Both the position numbers and the translations under genes were made by a program. A DNA stretch of 64,000 bases from Rhizobium sp. CF122 (GTDB taxonomy: Bacteria > Pseudomonadota > Alphaproteobacteria > Rhizobiales > Rhizobiaceae), in contig NZ_AKKA01000068.1 of assembly GCF_000282035.1 (NCBI RefSeq), positions 1-64,000 on the forward strand. Direction: 5' to 3'. Below, piece by piece: positions 35,817 to 44,306 of this stretch. The notes under the pieces were generated by a model. It was not told where the DNA came from, searched no databases, and saw nothing but the letters and a program-made list of their open reading frames with translations. Position 1 is the first letter of the stretch; each line of letters opens with the position of its first letter.

Positions 35817-36170
35817 AGCGCCTCTCCTTGAAGAGGTTGCCGACAGCCGCATGATGTCGAGGATTGAGTTTTCGCTTCCGCCCCGAAGCTGTGTGACAAA
35901 TGGCCTTGGTCGGTGGCGGCGTCAAGACTGCCGCCATTGCGAAAATCTGTGGCTCACTTGAGGGATGGCAAAATCTCCGCGTTCAAAGCCCCTCCTTGCC
36001 GACGATAAGCCGCTCCGTTCTCGCGCCGAAAGCCGCGAGATCCTTCCCAGCCGCGACTTCCTTTCGATCCAATGCCTGACCGCGTCGAGCCCTGTCTCGC
36101 GCTCCTCTCTTGCTCTACCGGGCGAGTTTTTGAGTTTGGACACTGAATAAAAATGTGTGCTGTCCGCTGG
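35817..36170. other. Stretch without a supported gene
   Basis: Open frames on both strands are basic, low in sense and without ribosome sites. Nothing is recognised. Confidence 0.35.
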
Positions 36171-36509
36171 TCAAGAACTCGCGCAATTCTTGCTGCGCAT
36201 CGCGTTCTGAATGGCCTGCACTTTGCCCTTCGCGACGGCAACTTGGCCTTCTTTGTCGCCGCCAAAAGTGCTTGAAGTCGGGACACCAATTAGGAAGACG
36301 CCCACAGCATCACCTGTTGCTGCGTCATTTTGCGCCTTCGAAACCGCAGCTAGGTTTTCCTGCTCTTTGACCAGTTCGGCAGCAAGCACCGGGCACGGCG
36401 AGCCGGTATAGGCCGCCATGGGAATATCGACCGGTACGATCGCATCCGGACGTTTGGCGCAGGAAGTAGCTGCCAGCAAACTTGCCAGCACAACGTAACG
36501 AATTTTCAT
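36171..36509 (-). CDS. Lipoprotein, 112 residues
   Basis: Signal peptide MKIRYVVLASLLAATSC with lipobox ATSC and ribosome site AAGGGG. The mature part has a conserved Cys (GSPCPVLAAELVKEQENLAA), a Gly/Val-rich middle (VGVFLIGVPTSSTFGG) and a helix ending in a Cys (AIQNAMRSKNCASS). This lipoprotein type is frequent in rhizobial prophage and island regions. Role unknown. Confidence 0.72.
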   Translation of the reverse strand: MKIRYVVLASLLAATSCAKRPDAIVPVDIPMAAYTGSPCPVLAAELVKEQENLAAVSKAQNDAATGDAVGVFLIGVPTSSTFGGDKEGQVAVAKGKVQAIQNAMRSKNCASS

Positions 36510-36638
36510 GAATGCCCCTTAGAAAGACTCTTAACCCGACCACGAAATATGCATGACGTGTCGTGGCTTGGAAGGAATAATTCAAAGTTGCGCGTGCTTT
36601 TCCACTACCGCAACCAATTGGAGTGACCAAAGGCAAAG

Positions 36639-36674
36639 AAAAAGGCCGACACCTCCCTCGGCGCCGACCTTTTT
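36639..36674 (-). terminator. Terminator downstream of the split HTH gene
   Basis: AAAAAGG (36639-36645) and CCTTTTT (36668-36674) are complementary, with an inner GCCGA/TCGGC option. It lies 108 bp past the stop of the minus-strand gene ending at 36782, and also upstream of the lipoprotein start. Confidence 0.6.
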
Positions 36675-36781
36675 AATCTGTCTCAACAACAACTGCCAGT
36701 ACATCCGTGGTCAGCCGTCAGAAACACGATGGGTTGAGTGTAGCTCATCTTGGCGAAGCGTCAAGCGCTGCTTATGGAACG

Positions 36782-38044
36782 TCAGTAATCCCAGTAATTC
36801 ACCTCGGGTGGCGGGTCACCTTCTGGATCATAAAGAGGATCCGGATCGGCATACAGTCCGCGCTCCACCAGGGTATCCTGTATCTGTTCAACAGTAGTCT
36901 GCGCTTCCAGGTTTGCTAAGCGACACTCCGCCCATGCGATCATTCGCTGGTAGTCTGGCGGAAGATCTACCTCACGAGGAACAGCGTCGATAGTGGCTCT
37001 AAGATCGTCGACTTCGCGACGGGTCTTTGCGATCCAATCCAGATAAGCGAGCCGCTTCTCCTCGCGCTTTACCCTTTGCTCAGCAAGCTGGCGTCTGTGC
37101 CGCATAACCTGCCGGCGACGCTGCTTCTCCGCGTAAAGCCGGTCGCGCTCTACCTCGGCAGATATGATCAGCTTGATCCCATCAATGAAGGCATCAAGCA
37201 TATTTTCCACGGCTTGTGTCTTGCCGTCACTCCAGGACTTCCGAAGCCCGTCGGCCGAGCCGCTACAAGCAAGCGTGAGTTTGCCAGTGTATATGACATC
37301 AAACTCTGGCCATGGCTCGGTGCGTCCAAAGGACCAAATCTCTCTTGCCCGTTCCTTCCGCCGTTTTGCAACGATCCTTTCGTGTTCAGCTTTCTCCACT
37401 GCTGTTGGAATGTGCTTCTCTCGCCGCCTTTCTTCAGAAAGTGCTATCGTCTCTGACCCACCACCAGATTTGAAAACCAGCCTTCCCCTTTCGTTGATCG
37501 AGAGACCTTCTCTCCGTGCTTCGCAGGACCTGGCCAGGTTGTGGAGGATAAGTATTGTTCGATCGCGGCTCCGCTCGTGAACGGTAACGCCGAGTGCGGT
37601 GACTAATCCATCCGCATCAGCTTTTGCCTTGCGCAACTACCTCACAATGGAGGCAATAGACCTCTGAGGCCGGTCGCCGGGCTCTTCGAGTGTCACGGTG
37701 GCGCCGTCTGCAGCAGTCTTCCGTCGTTCAGCCCTTCCTGCTTTCGCTTCGGACCTCGAAGCAGTCACGGCGGTCAATACCGTGTCGCTCAGAAGGCGCT
37801 CCTTGGTCGCCCCGATGTGGACCGTGTGCAGATCTTTGTTCTCGACTTCCCTCAGAGGTGTCTTGTTGACACTTTGACCAGCTTCGATCCTGGCCCAGTA
37901 CCCGCGGGGTGGGACGGGCACGAGGTGTCTGGCGCAAGTCTTGGCCAACCCCTTGTCAGAGAGGCCGAACTCCGCGGCCAGCTTCTGCATCGGCGTTGCC
38001 CACACCAATTCGCGAAGTTCTTCCCTCGTGTATATTCTTTTCAT
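36782..38044 (-). pseudogene. Helix-turn-helix protein of unknown function, split by an in-frame TAG
   Basis: Two adjacent frames (135 and 284 residues) are in the same phase, separated only by TAG at 37637-37639. Read through, they give one protein of 420 residues. The N-terminus has YTREELRELVWATPMQKLAA and FGLSDKGLAKTC followed by VPVPPRGYWARIEAG, a recurrent DNA-binding-like module in bacterial islands. The C-terminal part has a long basic coiled coil (ERDRLYAEKQRRRQVMRHRR) and an acidic proline-rich end. A TTG right after the TAG could restart translation of the second part. It follows two smaller DNA-binding-type genes on the same strand. Confidence 0.65.
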
Positions 38045-38092
38045 TCTACCGTTCTCTGCGGCCGAAGAGGGGGTGGTCGAACGAGAGGGGCG

Positions 38093-38383
38093 TCATTTCT
38101 TCTTCCTCGCTTTACGAATGAGAAGGGCGAGGGCCTTTTCGGTGCTGATGGTGGCAGCTGCGTGATACACACGCTCACGCCTATCCTCTTTCGTCTCCTG
38201 CTTCAGAAGAAGCGGGATGTCGTCGATCGAGATGAGCATTGAGCGGCCGATCTTCTTCGCAATGCCGAGGCGCCTTGCTTTCTCCCAAACTGTGCGGCCC
38301 GTTAGGTTGATGCCGGTTGATGCCGTGATGCGCTCTGCGATCTGATCGGGCGTTCGTAGATTGCCGAGGAGTTGGTCGCTCAT
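38093..38383 (-). CDS. Small DNA-binding-type protein, 96 residues
   Basis: The segment TPDQIAERITASTGINLTG and TVWEKARRLGIAKKIGRSML resembles a winged-helix/excisionase-like fold, followed by a basic tail ending RKARKKK. The ATG overlaps the stop of the upstream frameshifted gene (ATGA), indicating coupling. It is the middle gene of a three-gene minus-strand unit with the split HTH gene downstream. Confidence 0.6.
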   Translation of the reverse strand: MSDQLLGNLRTPDQIAERITASTGINLTGRTVWEKARRLGIAKKIGRSMLISIDDIPLLLKQETKEDRRERVYHAAATISTEKALALLIRKARKKK

Positions 38384-38942
38384 TTGGTTTTCTTCTCTTT
38401 GGCTGCTGCGCGACGCTCCTCATAGCGAGCCAGGAAGCCACCGCTGTCAGCGGACGCTCGCTCAATCGCAAGCTGATTTGCCGCTTGCGCGTCCCGTATC
38501 GCAACGTGGGGCTTGAGATAGGGAAATCCCGCTTCGTATGCCGCTTAATGAAGTTTTCGATCTCTTCCGGCGCGAATACGAGGCGGCTACGTTCAGTTCC
38601 GCGGTCGACTTTGACGTGAGCCAATTCACCATGCCGCACTAAGTCGCGGATTGTGGCGGTCGAGACCGCCATTAGTGCCGCAACTTCCTTCATGGGTAAG
38701 AGCCGACGGATCGGCTGCTCTTTCATGCCAGCCCTGAAGGCCAGTTGGATGTCTTCGGACTGCCACCCCTTGTCAGGGTCTAGCGGGCTCGTGAACCGCG
38801 CATAGTACTGGGCTGATTTTTGAATTTTGGGATCGTACAAGAGGTCACCACAAATGACATAGCAAGTGCTGCCGGCAGGATCGCCGAAAGCTGTGACTGT
38901 CCGGTGGTGGCGGAACGCATGCGGATTGGTCGCCGCGGTCAA
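38380..38942 (-). pseudogene. MerR/excisionase-type DNA-binding gene with a frameshift
   Basis: The central part LLPMKEVAALMAVSTATIRD and LVRHGELAHVKVDRGTERSR is a typical helix-turn-helix of the excisionase/MerR kind. After about base 38525 the frame changes; the expected end (YLKPHVAIRDAQAANQLAIE ... RAAAKEKKTK, stop overlapping the next ATG) is in another frame. The N-terminal 70 residues before MKEQPIRRL are less convincing, so the true start may be 38726. Confidence 0.55.
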
Positions 38943-39051
38943 AGGCTAGGTGAGTCGAGCGGGGGCGGTCAAGTGTTCGTGATTGCCCTCGCATCTGCTT
39001 GATAGCGCGGCATTTTCGCGTCTAGGACGCAAAGTAAATGGGGAGAACCAC

Positions 39052-39237
39052 ATGAGCAGATTTCAGGCATTTGTAGCAGCCGGAATGCTGATCGGTCTCG
39101 CCGCGATTACTTCAGCGTGTACGACGGCGCCGCGAAATCCAAATCCGCCTGATTTTCGATATCAGCCAAGGACTTCCGTGAACCCGGCTTGTGCGGATGG
39201 CTTCAGACCGACTAACGCGCTCTCGTGTGCCTACTGA
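39052..39237 (+). CDS. Small lipoprotein, paralogue of the 25024 product
   Basis: 61 residues with ribosome site GGGGAG. Signal peptide MSRFQAFVAAGMLIGLAAI, lipobox TSAC, and the tail ACADGFRPTNALSCAY, nearly the same design as the 25024 product. The middle parts differ (APRNPNPPDFRYQPRTSVNP here). The pair brackets most of the prophage-like debris. Confidence 0.72.
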   Translation: MSRFQAFVAAGMLIGLAAITSACTTAPRNPNPPDFRYQPRTSVNPACADGFRPTNALSCAY

Positions 39238-39548
39238 CCAAGTTAGGACTATTCTGCGGTGAGGGCGGTCAAGCTGGGGCTAAACAAGGGGCGGTCACGT
39301 GATCTCGTGACAGCGGCGTGACGTCAATCTGCCACCCGACCCCATTCTAAAGTTAATGGCAGTCGCGCCCGGTCGCAGCGTCTACATGATCCTGTGGCAA
39401 AGGGCAAAGGCGGTGTTCATCGGCGCTGCTCTCGCATCGAGGGGCAGCTGCGGTCAGCTGTGATTAACGCGCTTAATCCAAGATCGCTGGTGTCCTATAC
39501 AATCAAAGCACGTATTCTCTAGTGAAACACTATTTGCGGAAGGTCGCG
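39238..39548. other. Intergenic stretch, no supported gene
   Basis: Contains several GCGGTCA words (39265, 39292) and an AT-richer part from 39460 that probably holds the promoter of the ORF at 39549. Confidence 0.35.
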
Positions 39549-39701
39549 ATGAAACGCGTAAATCTCCTTGAGTACTTCGAACTCGCAGAAACTCTTAAGG
39601 AGGCGAAGGCATCTCTTTCGACTTCCAATGGGAAGTCCACTGCTGCAGACATCTATTTTGGGGTCGCCGGCTTAGACGCTGTCGCTCGTCACTCTTTCTA
39701 G
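39549..39701 (+). CDS. Small ORF, 50 residues
   Basis: ATG at 39549 with ribosome site GGAAGG. The protein starts MKRVNLLEYFELAETLKEAK and ends IYFGVAGLDAVARHSF, a coherent helical composition. Not recognised. Followed by GC-rich inverted segments. Confidence 0.5.
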   Translation: MKRVNLLEYFELAETLKEAKASLSTSNGKSTAADIYFGVAGLDAVARHSF

Positions 39702-39890
39702 GCGCGCCGTTCGCGCCGGCCGCCATGATGGCGTGCCTCTTTTATTCACATTCACCTATGGCCGGCGCGGTCACCACCTGCGCCTACACAAGCAGCGCGC
39801 CGGCCGGTGTCTTTTTGGGTGTCCACGGCGCGCAGCCGTTCATCGGAGGTTAATGCTTATTAATCCAGAACAGCCTGAAAGGATGCGCCG

Positions 39891-40205
39891 ATGATGAAGA
39901 AGCTTTTTCCCGCACTCGCAGCCGTAGTCTTGGCTGCGTCGTTCGCCCTGCCGCTAAACGCCACGCCGATCGTCGTGCCGAACGCAATACACATACACAC
40001 CGCCGACGTCGAGCAGGTCAAACACCGCGGCCATGGCAATGGGTATGCGAATGGCCACTGGAAGAACCGGCGGTACGCTTACCGCGACTGCCGGTATTAC
40101 GGCTCGTGCTACCGTCCTCGGTACTACGGCTATCCACGGTACGGTTATCGCGACTATTACCCCTATCAGCGGCGGTCGGGAGCCACCTTGTATTTTGACT
40201 TCTAG
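39891..40205 (+). CDS. Small exported Tyr/Arg/Gly-rich protein
   Basis: 104 residues with ribosome site AAGGA. Signal peptide MMKKLFPALAAVVLAASFAL, then a His/Gly/Asn section (HRGHGNGYANGHWKNRRYAY) and a Tyr-rich end (YRPRYYGYPRYGYRDYYPYQ) with one Cys pair. It belongs to the rhizobial class of tyrosine-rich exported proteins of unknown function. Confidence 0.72.
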   Translation: MMKKLFPALAAVVLAASFALPLNATPIVVPNAIHIHTADVEQVKHRGHGNGYANGHWKNRRYAYRDCRYYGSCYRPRYYGYPRYGYRDYYPYQRRSGATLYFDF

Positions 40206-40357
40206 CCGGTAGCGCTCGCAGGTTAGGGAAAAGAGTCGCAACAATTGCGACTCTAGCAAACGCTCCAGAGCGCTTCACCCCTCAACGCGGCCGTTGCTCT
40301 CGATCGGGTGGCGGCTATTTCTTATGTTGTCACGGGCGGGCATCGGAACCCAAAAAA

Positions 40358-40385
40358 GACCGCCCCGGCTAAAATCGAGGCGGTC
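40358..40385 (-). terminator. Terminator-like hairpin, minus strand
   Basis: GACCGCC and GGCGGTC (with inner CG/CG) flank an A-rich loop; on the minus strand a T6 run follows (complement of 40352-40357). Confidence 0.6.
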
Positions 40386-40441
40386 AACGCGGATTCGATA
40401 TCCGCCGACCGCGATGGGAGGGAGGACACCGAAGCCGATAG

Positions 40442-40471
40442 ATCGCCTCAGTGGGAGGGTGTTGAGGCGAT
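40442..40471. repeat. 9-bp perfect inverted repeat
   Basis: ATCGCCTCA (40442-40450) and TGAGGCGAT (40463-40471) around a purine-rich 12-base loop. No T tract. Confidence 0.6.
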
Positions 40472-40752
40472 AAGCTAACCTATCAGCAGCGCGCGCCGTG
40501 CGAAATTATACGTAGGTGTCGAAATCCTAGACCAATAGCTTACTCGGCCAGAGGTGTCGTTAGGCTGGCGTTTTAGGTGGCGTCGGCGCGAATGCCGGCG
40601 GGCTGCTCTTGGCCTGATCCGTGTCCGGTGGCTGCAGCTAACACCCGCAGGACCTCGCGTAAATTAGTAACTCCTTAACTTCCATGATGCAGTCTATCCC
40701 CGTCGCAGAAGTAATGGGTGGCGACAGGCAACATCGAATAGTCATTGAAATT

Positions 40753-40780
40753 AGTCCGTCTCTCTGAGGCGGACTTTTTT
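40753..40780 (+). terminator. Rho-independent terminator, plus strand
   Basis: AGTCCGTCTC pairs with GAGGCGGACT (one G-T pair), 3-base loop, followed by T6. It is about 550 bp after the nearest plus-strand gene, so it may end an unrecognised transcript. Confidence 0.7.
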
Positions 40781-40796
40781 CGTCTTTGGAGAAAAA

Positions 40797-40823
40797 GAGC
40801 CCGGCGTTGGTCTGGCCGGGCTC
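40797..40823 (-). terminator. Rho-independent terminator, minus strand
   Basis: GAGCCCGGC and GCCGGGCTC are perfectly paired; T5 follows on the minus strand (complement of 40792-40796). It is a candidate terminator for the tRNA-Ser transcript. Confidence 0.7.
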
Positions 40824-41136
40824 CGGCACCACGGCCTGGCAGCATGAAAGCTGCAAGCCGTACGACACTACAGGAGAGGTGCCGCTGTTAAGTGAACTTT
40901 TGTGCCGTTGAAAGGTTCCGCGACGAGACGAGCAAAGCCCGGCGAGCTGGGGGCTGGCGCCGGGCCGATTGCGGACTTGCACTTGGGCGATGCATGGTCC
41001 CACAGCGTGTTGGAAGCGCTGCATAGTAAAAACAGACGGCGTAACGGAAAGTTCCAGTCGAGCCTAAAAATGCGTTATGAAAATCCGATATTTCCAACCA
41101 GATAACTCAATAAAATGCAATGAAATCAATGATTTT

Positions 41137-41226
41137 TGGCGGAAGAGGTGGGATTCGAACCCACGGTACGGTTTCCCGCACGCCGGTTTTCAAGACCGGT
41201 TCCTTAAACCACTCGGACACTCTTCC
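41137..41226 (-). tRNA. tRNA-Ser (anticodon UGA)
   Basis: A 90-base class II tRNA including an encoded CCA end. The anticodon loop is CTTGAAA (anticodon TGA) flanked by CCGGT/ACCGG. A long variable arm, the GGTTCGAATCC T-arm and the acceptor pairs GGAAGAG/CTCTTCC are visible. A tyrosine integrase remnant of the same strand begins 77 bp away on the 5' side. tRNA-Ser genes are common integration targets, but no second copy of the 3' end was found in the window. Confidence 0.95.
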
Positions 41227-41302
41227 ATCCGATTGATTAGATTAGCTTTTAGCTCTTCGCCTTTTGCCTGAAAACCGGCTTTGCTACCGATTTGTTACCC
41301 AA

Positions 41303-41605
41303 TCACTCGACGGCTGGCTTTTTAACAGCTTTGATGGCCGCGTCAACTTGCTCAGCAGCATTTGCCTGCATCCCCGCCATAACATGCGAATAGAGGTCGA
41401 GGGTGATGCCGATCGTCGAGTGACCGAGGCGCTCGCTTGCGATCTTCGGATGCACGCCGGCAGCAAGCAATTGCATCGCGTGTGAGTGCGGACGTCATGG
41501 AAGCGGATGCGGGGCAGGTCGGTCTTTGCCAGCAGTCTGGTCCACTCGTGGGTATCTTCCCGATCGATCGCGAACTTGTTCTGATCCGCACTACGGACCC
41601 TGCCT
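41303..41605 (-). pseudogene. Tyrosine integrase, C-terminal remnant
   Basis: One frame reads EWTRLLAKTDLPRIRFHDVR. After a shift near 41480 the next frame gives LLAAGVHPKIASERLGHSTI then LDLYSHVMAGMQANAAEQVD. The box II arginine, the HxxR region and the catalytic tyrosine (LDLYSHV) are present, but the N-terminal two thirds are missing. The gene is inactive. It marks an old integration event at the neighbouring tRNA-Ser. Confidence 0.8.
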
Positions 41606-41643
41606 GGACGTCAGGCATTGCGCGTGCGGCAAGTCAGCGCCTT

Positions 41644-41838
41644 CTATTCAACGCCTGGAATCCGATCGCCCGACGTCTGTTTAAGGCCAACCCCGCCGAC
41701 TACGCCTATAGCGATCGGCGCGGAATTGTCGTCGAGATTGAGCAGGATCAGAGCTTCAGTAAGAGGTCCGATACCGATCTCAACCATGAGCATAAAAAAG
41801 CCCCACCAAGCATTTGTGCGTGCGAGATATCGCTTCAT
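41644..41838 (-). CDS. Possible small membrane protein, 64 residues
   Basis: The frame starts MKRYLARTNAWWGFFMLMVE and contains a long hydrophobic stretch (IGPLTEALILLNLDDNSAPI, AIGVVGGVGL). The composition suits a phage-type membrane protein, but no ribosome site is visible. Confidence 0.35.
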   Translation of the reverse strand: MKRYLARTNAWWGFFMLMVEIGIGPLTEALILLNLDDNSAPIAIGVVGGVGLKQTSGDRIPGVE

Positions 41839-41847
41839 AGTGGCCGA

Positions 41848-42180
41848 TCAGTCGCATGCCCTCTGGAAGGTATCGACGTGGCGCTCGTGCCTCCAACCCG
41901 GATAGCAATCATCCCACCCATTGTCGTGGAAACGGCGAAATCCTCGGTGGCGAAATCCGCCAAAGGTATGATTTGCACTTTCAGCAAAACCATCGTTGTG
42001 CTCGGCGAAATTCCCGTAGTCGTTTCTGAAGTTGTCGCTACCAAAGGCGCCGCCGTGACCACCTCCTCCATGACCTCCGCCGTGGCCGTGGGCCATGGCA
42101 GGAGTGGTGGCGACGATCGACGCGACCGCCAGGGCTGACGCGATCAATCCCATCGCTGCGGCTTTTCTGAACGTGGACAT
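41848..42180 (-). CDS. Exported Gly/His-rich protein
   Basis: 110 residues from ATG 42180 (ribosome site GGAGAA). Signal peptide with GLIASALAVASIVATTPAMA, then HGHGGGHGGGGHGGAFGSDN and an Asn/Phe/His-rich section, ending with a Cys pair. The His clusters suggest metal binding, which is inference. The longer frame to 42339 lacks a ribosome site. Confidence 0.68.
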   Translation of the reverse strand: MSTFRKAAAMGLIASALAVASIVATTPAMAHGHGGGHGGGGHGGAFGSDNFRNDYGNFAEHNDGFAESANHTFGGFRHRGFRRFHDNGWDDCYPGWRHERHVDTFQRACD

Positions 42181-42335
42181 GGCATTCTCCAATGAAAACG
42201 ATCTGCACCAACCAAAGGCGCGGACTATGGGTGAATGGTAACTCACAGCCGTTCTGGCGGAATCATACGGAGGTATAGGACGACCGATACAAAAGGCCCC
42301 TTCGAGCCTTTGGAGTGTGACGTGGAAGGCCGTTT

Positions 42336-43058
42336 TCACATCATCGTCGGTTCGGGATCAGGATCGATCCTCTCGATAACGTCCGCCGTATCGTTTTTCG
42401 GCGATCCGACTTTTCGGTCAATGGGCCACATCTTCATTTGTTCGGCCGGGTAGGGTTTCATCAGGTCGTCCGGGTCGAGCTCTAGCGATAGCCAGCGCTC
42501 GTAGTTGTCGCGATGCAGGACAACCGGCATGCGGTCGTGGATGTCTGCCATCATCTCGTTCGGTGGACACGTCACCACCGCGAAATTGCGAATGTCGGCG
42601 CCGGTGGCAGGATCTCGCCACGTATCCCAGATGCCCGCGAGCGCGAACGCGCTGTCATCAGCCATGGCAATCGCATACGGCTGCTTGTTCTTGCCAGTCC
42701 CATAAATGTCCTTCCATTCGAAGTAGCCATTGATCGGCACCAAGCAGCGGCGCGATCGGTACGCGGACTTGAACAGGCCGTTGGTCGCGATGCCTTCGCG
42801 ACGAGCATTGATTGGCGGTGGACGCCCTCCGGGCTTCATCCAGGATGGCTGTAGGCCCCAACGGGCAGATACAAAGACTGGCCCCATGATGTCGGGTTCC
42901 CGCACCATGTCCCGGATGATGATGGGGTAGTAAAGGGAAGGGGCGCCGTTATATCGCGGGAACTGGTTGCTTAGGGCTTCCACATCGCCCCGTGCCGAGA
43001 ACGCGAAGTTCTGTAGCATTTCCTCGAGCGTAGCCTTGATGTAGATTCGTCCGCACAT
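42336..43058 (-). CDS. SRAP/YedK-type abasic-site processing protein
   Basis: Forms a protective covalent link to abasic sites in single-stranded DNA. The 240-residue protein has the required Cys2 after Met removal (MCGRIY), the NARREG motif (Asn84 to Glu88), GYFEWK near 117 and the active-site HDRMPV near 184. Complete and normal length. Bacterial homologues are often found in islands and phages as well as in chromosomes. Confidence 0.93.
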   Translation of the reverse strand: MCGRIYIKATLEEMLQNFAFSARGDVEALSNQFPRYNGAPSLYYPIIIRDMVREPDIMGPVFVSARWGLQPSWMKPGGRPPPINARREGIATNGLFKSAYRSRRCLVPINGYFEWKDIYGTGKNKQPYAIAMADDSAFALAGIWDTWRDPATGADIRNFAVVTCPPNEMMADIHDRMPVVLHRDNYERWLSLELDPDDLMKPYPAEQMKMWPIDRKVGSPKNDTADVIERIDPDPEPTMM

Positions 43059-43163
43059 TCCAGAACCCCGATCAATCCCGTGGCAGTTTCCCCAGAAGCA
43101 ATCTATAGCCGAGCGGGCGACGGCGGAAAGTACGCCTCATAGAGGCGGGTTCAAGGTAAGCAC

Positions 43164-44201
43164 ATGATTGTCGCTCCTCGACGTATCACGCGACGATGGC
43201 CGCATTTCATCGCAATGACACTAGTGTCGTTCTTCCTTAATTGTGGATTGCCAAAGGCGGCAATCGCAGATCCCGTTACCGATGATGGTCGCGCCTTGAT
43301 AGCGGCCATAGGGGAGAACGATTTTCTTAGCGCTCGCACTATTTTACGCCGCGGGAATGTCGACGGAAATGGATTTGCCGATGGGCGATTCAAGCGGAGC
43401 TTTGTGAAGGAAGCTCTGCTGGCGCAGGCTGATGATCGTCTGATTGACCTGCTGATGGAGAACGGCGCGGACCAAGAGGGATGGGACTATTTCGCCGGTC
43501 GTTCCTCGAGTGCTTATGCTGTCGCCGTCGGGGGAGTGAAAAGACGCGGTGCTGAATCTACGGTTCGGATCATAAAGGCGCTAAGGAGTAAAAAGTTCGA
43601 ACATATCCGTGGGGTGAAAGAGAACATAAGCCTCCTTTCAGTTAACGGGCTTCCCTACCCAGACTTCCTCTCCATCGTTGACGAGTTGGCCGCCGATGGA
43701 ATTGACCTGAAGGGAGAGTTTCGCAACGGGACGCTCAAGATGGTGCGAGTTTTCGATACTGGCTTGGAGGCCACTTGGCCGTATCTTCTTAAAATACTTG
43801 ATGTGAATGAGGCCGATGCGTGGGGAAATACCATTACGAGCGTATACGCTGGGGCCAATTGCACGGTGGAGGGTTGGCAGGAGGACAATCCAATTTGGTT
43901 TTGCAACGAGGATCCTGCCAGGTTGAGGAAGATTGAAACCGCCGTCCATTCGCCGGGGTTTAAGGGAGACACCCTTCTTCAAAAGGCAGGAGGCTGGACC
44001 ACGTTTGACTATCTGGGCTTCACATCTGGTCAAACGGGGAGTTGCTTCAGCATCCCACGCGACGTCAGTCCTATTCAGGATGAAATTCAGGACTTCGTGA
44101 AATCCACCTTCTCTAGAGAACTATCGCAGTGGAGACCTGTGAAAGACCCTTCATGTTCAGTACGCGGCTCGACTGTCATTTGCAAATGCCTGAGGCCGTA
44201 A
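43164..44201 (+). CDS. Exported hypothetical protein with ankyrin-like start
   Basis: 345 residues. A long signal or membrane segment (FIAMTLVSFFLNCGLPKAAI) is followed by an ankyrin-like helix pair (ALIAAIGENDFLSARTILRR and DRLIDLLMENGADQEGWDYF). The middle is helical and the C-terminal part holds several cysteines (GSCFSIPRDV, DPSCSVRGSTVICKCLRP). Lower GC than neighbours suggests transfer. No family identified. Confidence 0.6.
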   Translation: MIVAPRRITRRWPHFIAMTLVSFFLNCGLPKAAIADPVTDDGRALIAAIGENDFLSARTILRRGNVDGNGFADGRFKRSFVKEALLAQADDRLIDLLMENGADQEGWDYFAGRSSSAYAVAVGGVKRRGAESTVRIIKALRSKKFEHIRGVKENISLLSVNGLPYPDFLSIVDELAADGIDLKGEFRNGTLKMVRVFDTGLEATWPYLLKILDVNEADAWGNTITSVYAGANCTVEGWQEDNPIWFCNEDPARLRKIETAVHSPGFKGDTLLQKAGGWTTFDYLGFTSGQTGSCFSIPRDVSPIQDEIQDFVKSTFSRELSQWRPVKDPSCSVRGSTVICKCLRP

Positions 44202-44217
44202 GGCAGGTTTGCGAAGG

Positions 44218-44240
44218 ATGCTCACCGCGACAAAGTCGCC
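44218..44240 (-). repeat. 3' tail fragment of the zinc-ribbon ORF family
   Basis: CGCGACAAAGTCGCCACC is identical here and at the 3' end of the intact family copy (34312-34329). Similarity ends abruptly, leaving only the last few codons. Confidence 0.5.
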
Positions 44241-44306
44241 ACCAGCTGTGGCTCTTGCTGCTTTTGAGAAAAACATAGCCCCTCGTTTCCCTCTACTAAA
44301 CTTCGC

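Larger units (their letters stand above)
40206..41136. other. 930-bp non-coding stretch with four hairpins before tRNA-Ser
   Basis: No protein gene is supported. Hairpins occur at 40358-40385, 40442-40471, 40753-40780 and 40797-40823 (listed separately). A small RNA could be encoded here, ending at the plus-strand terminator, but no promoter was identified. Confidence 0.45.

Noticed and set aside
35922..36143. 73-codon minus ORF starting at GTG
   Set aside because: No ribosome site and composition typical of non-coding sequence.
37076..37580. Overlapping plus-strand frames of 126 and 138 codons
   Set aside because: Antisense to the split HTH gene; no ribosome site and no coherent domain.
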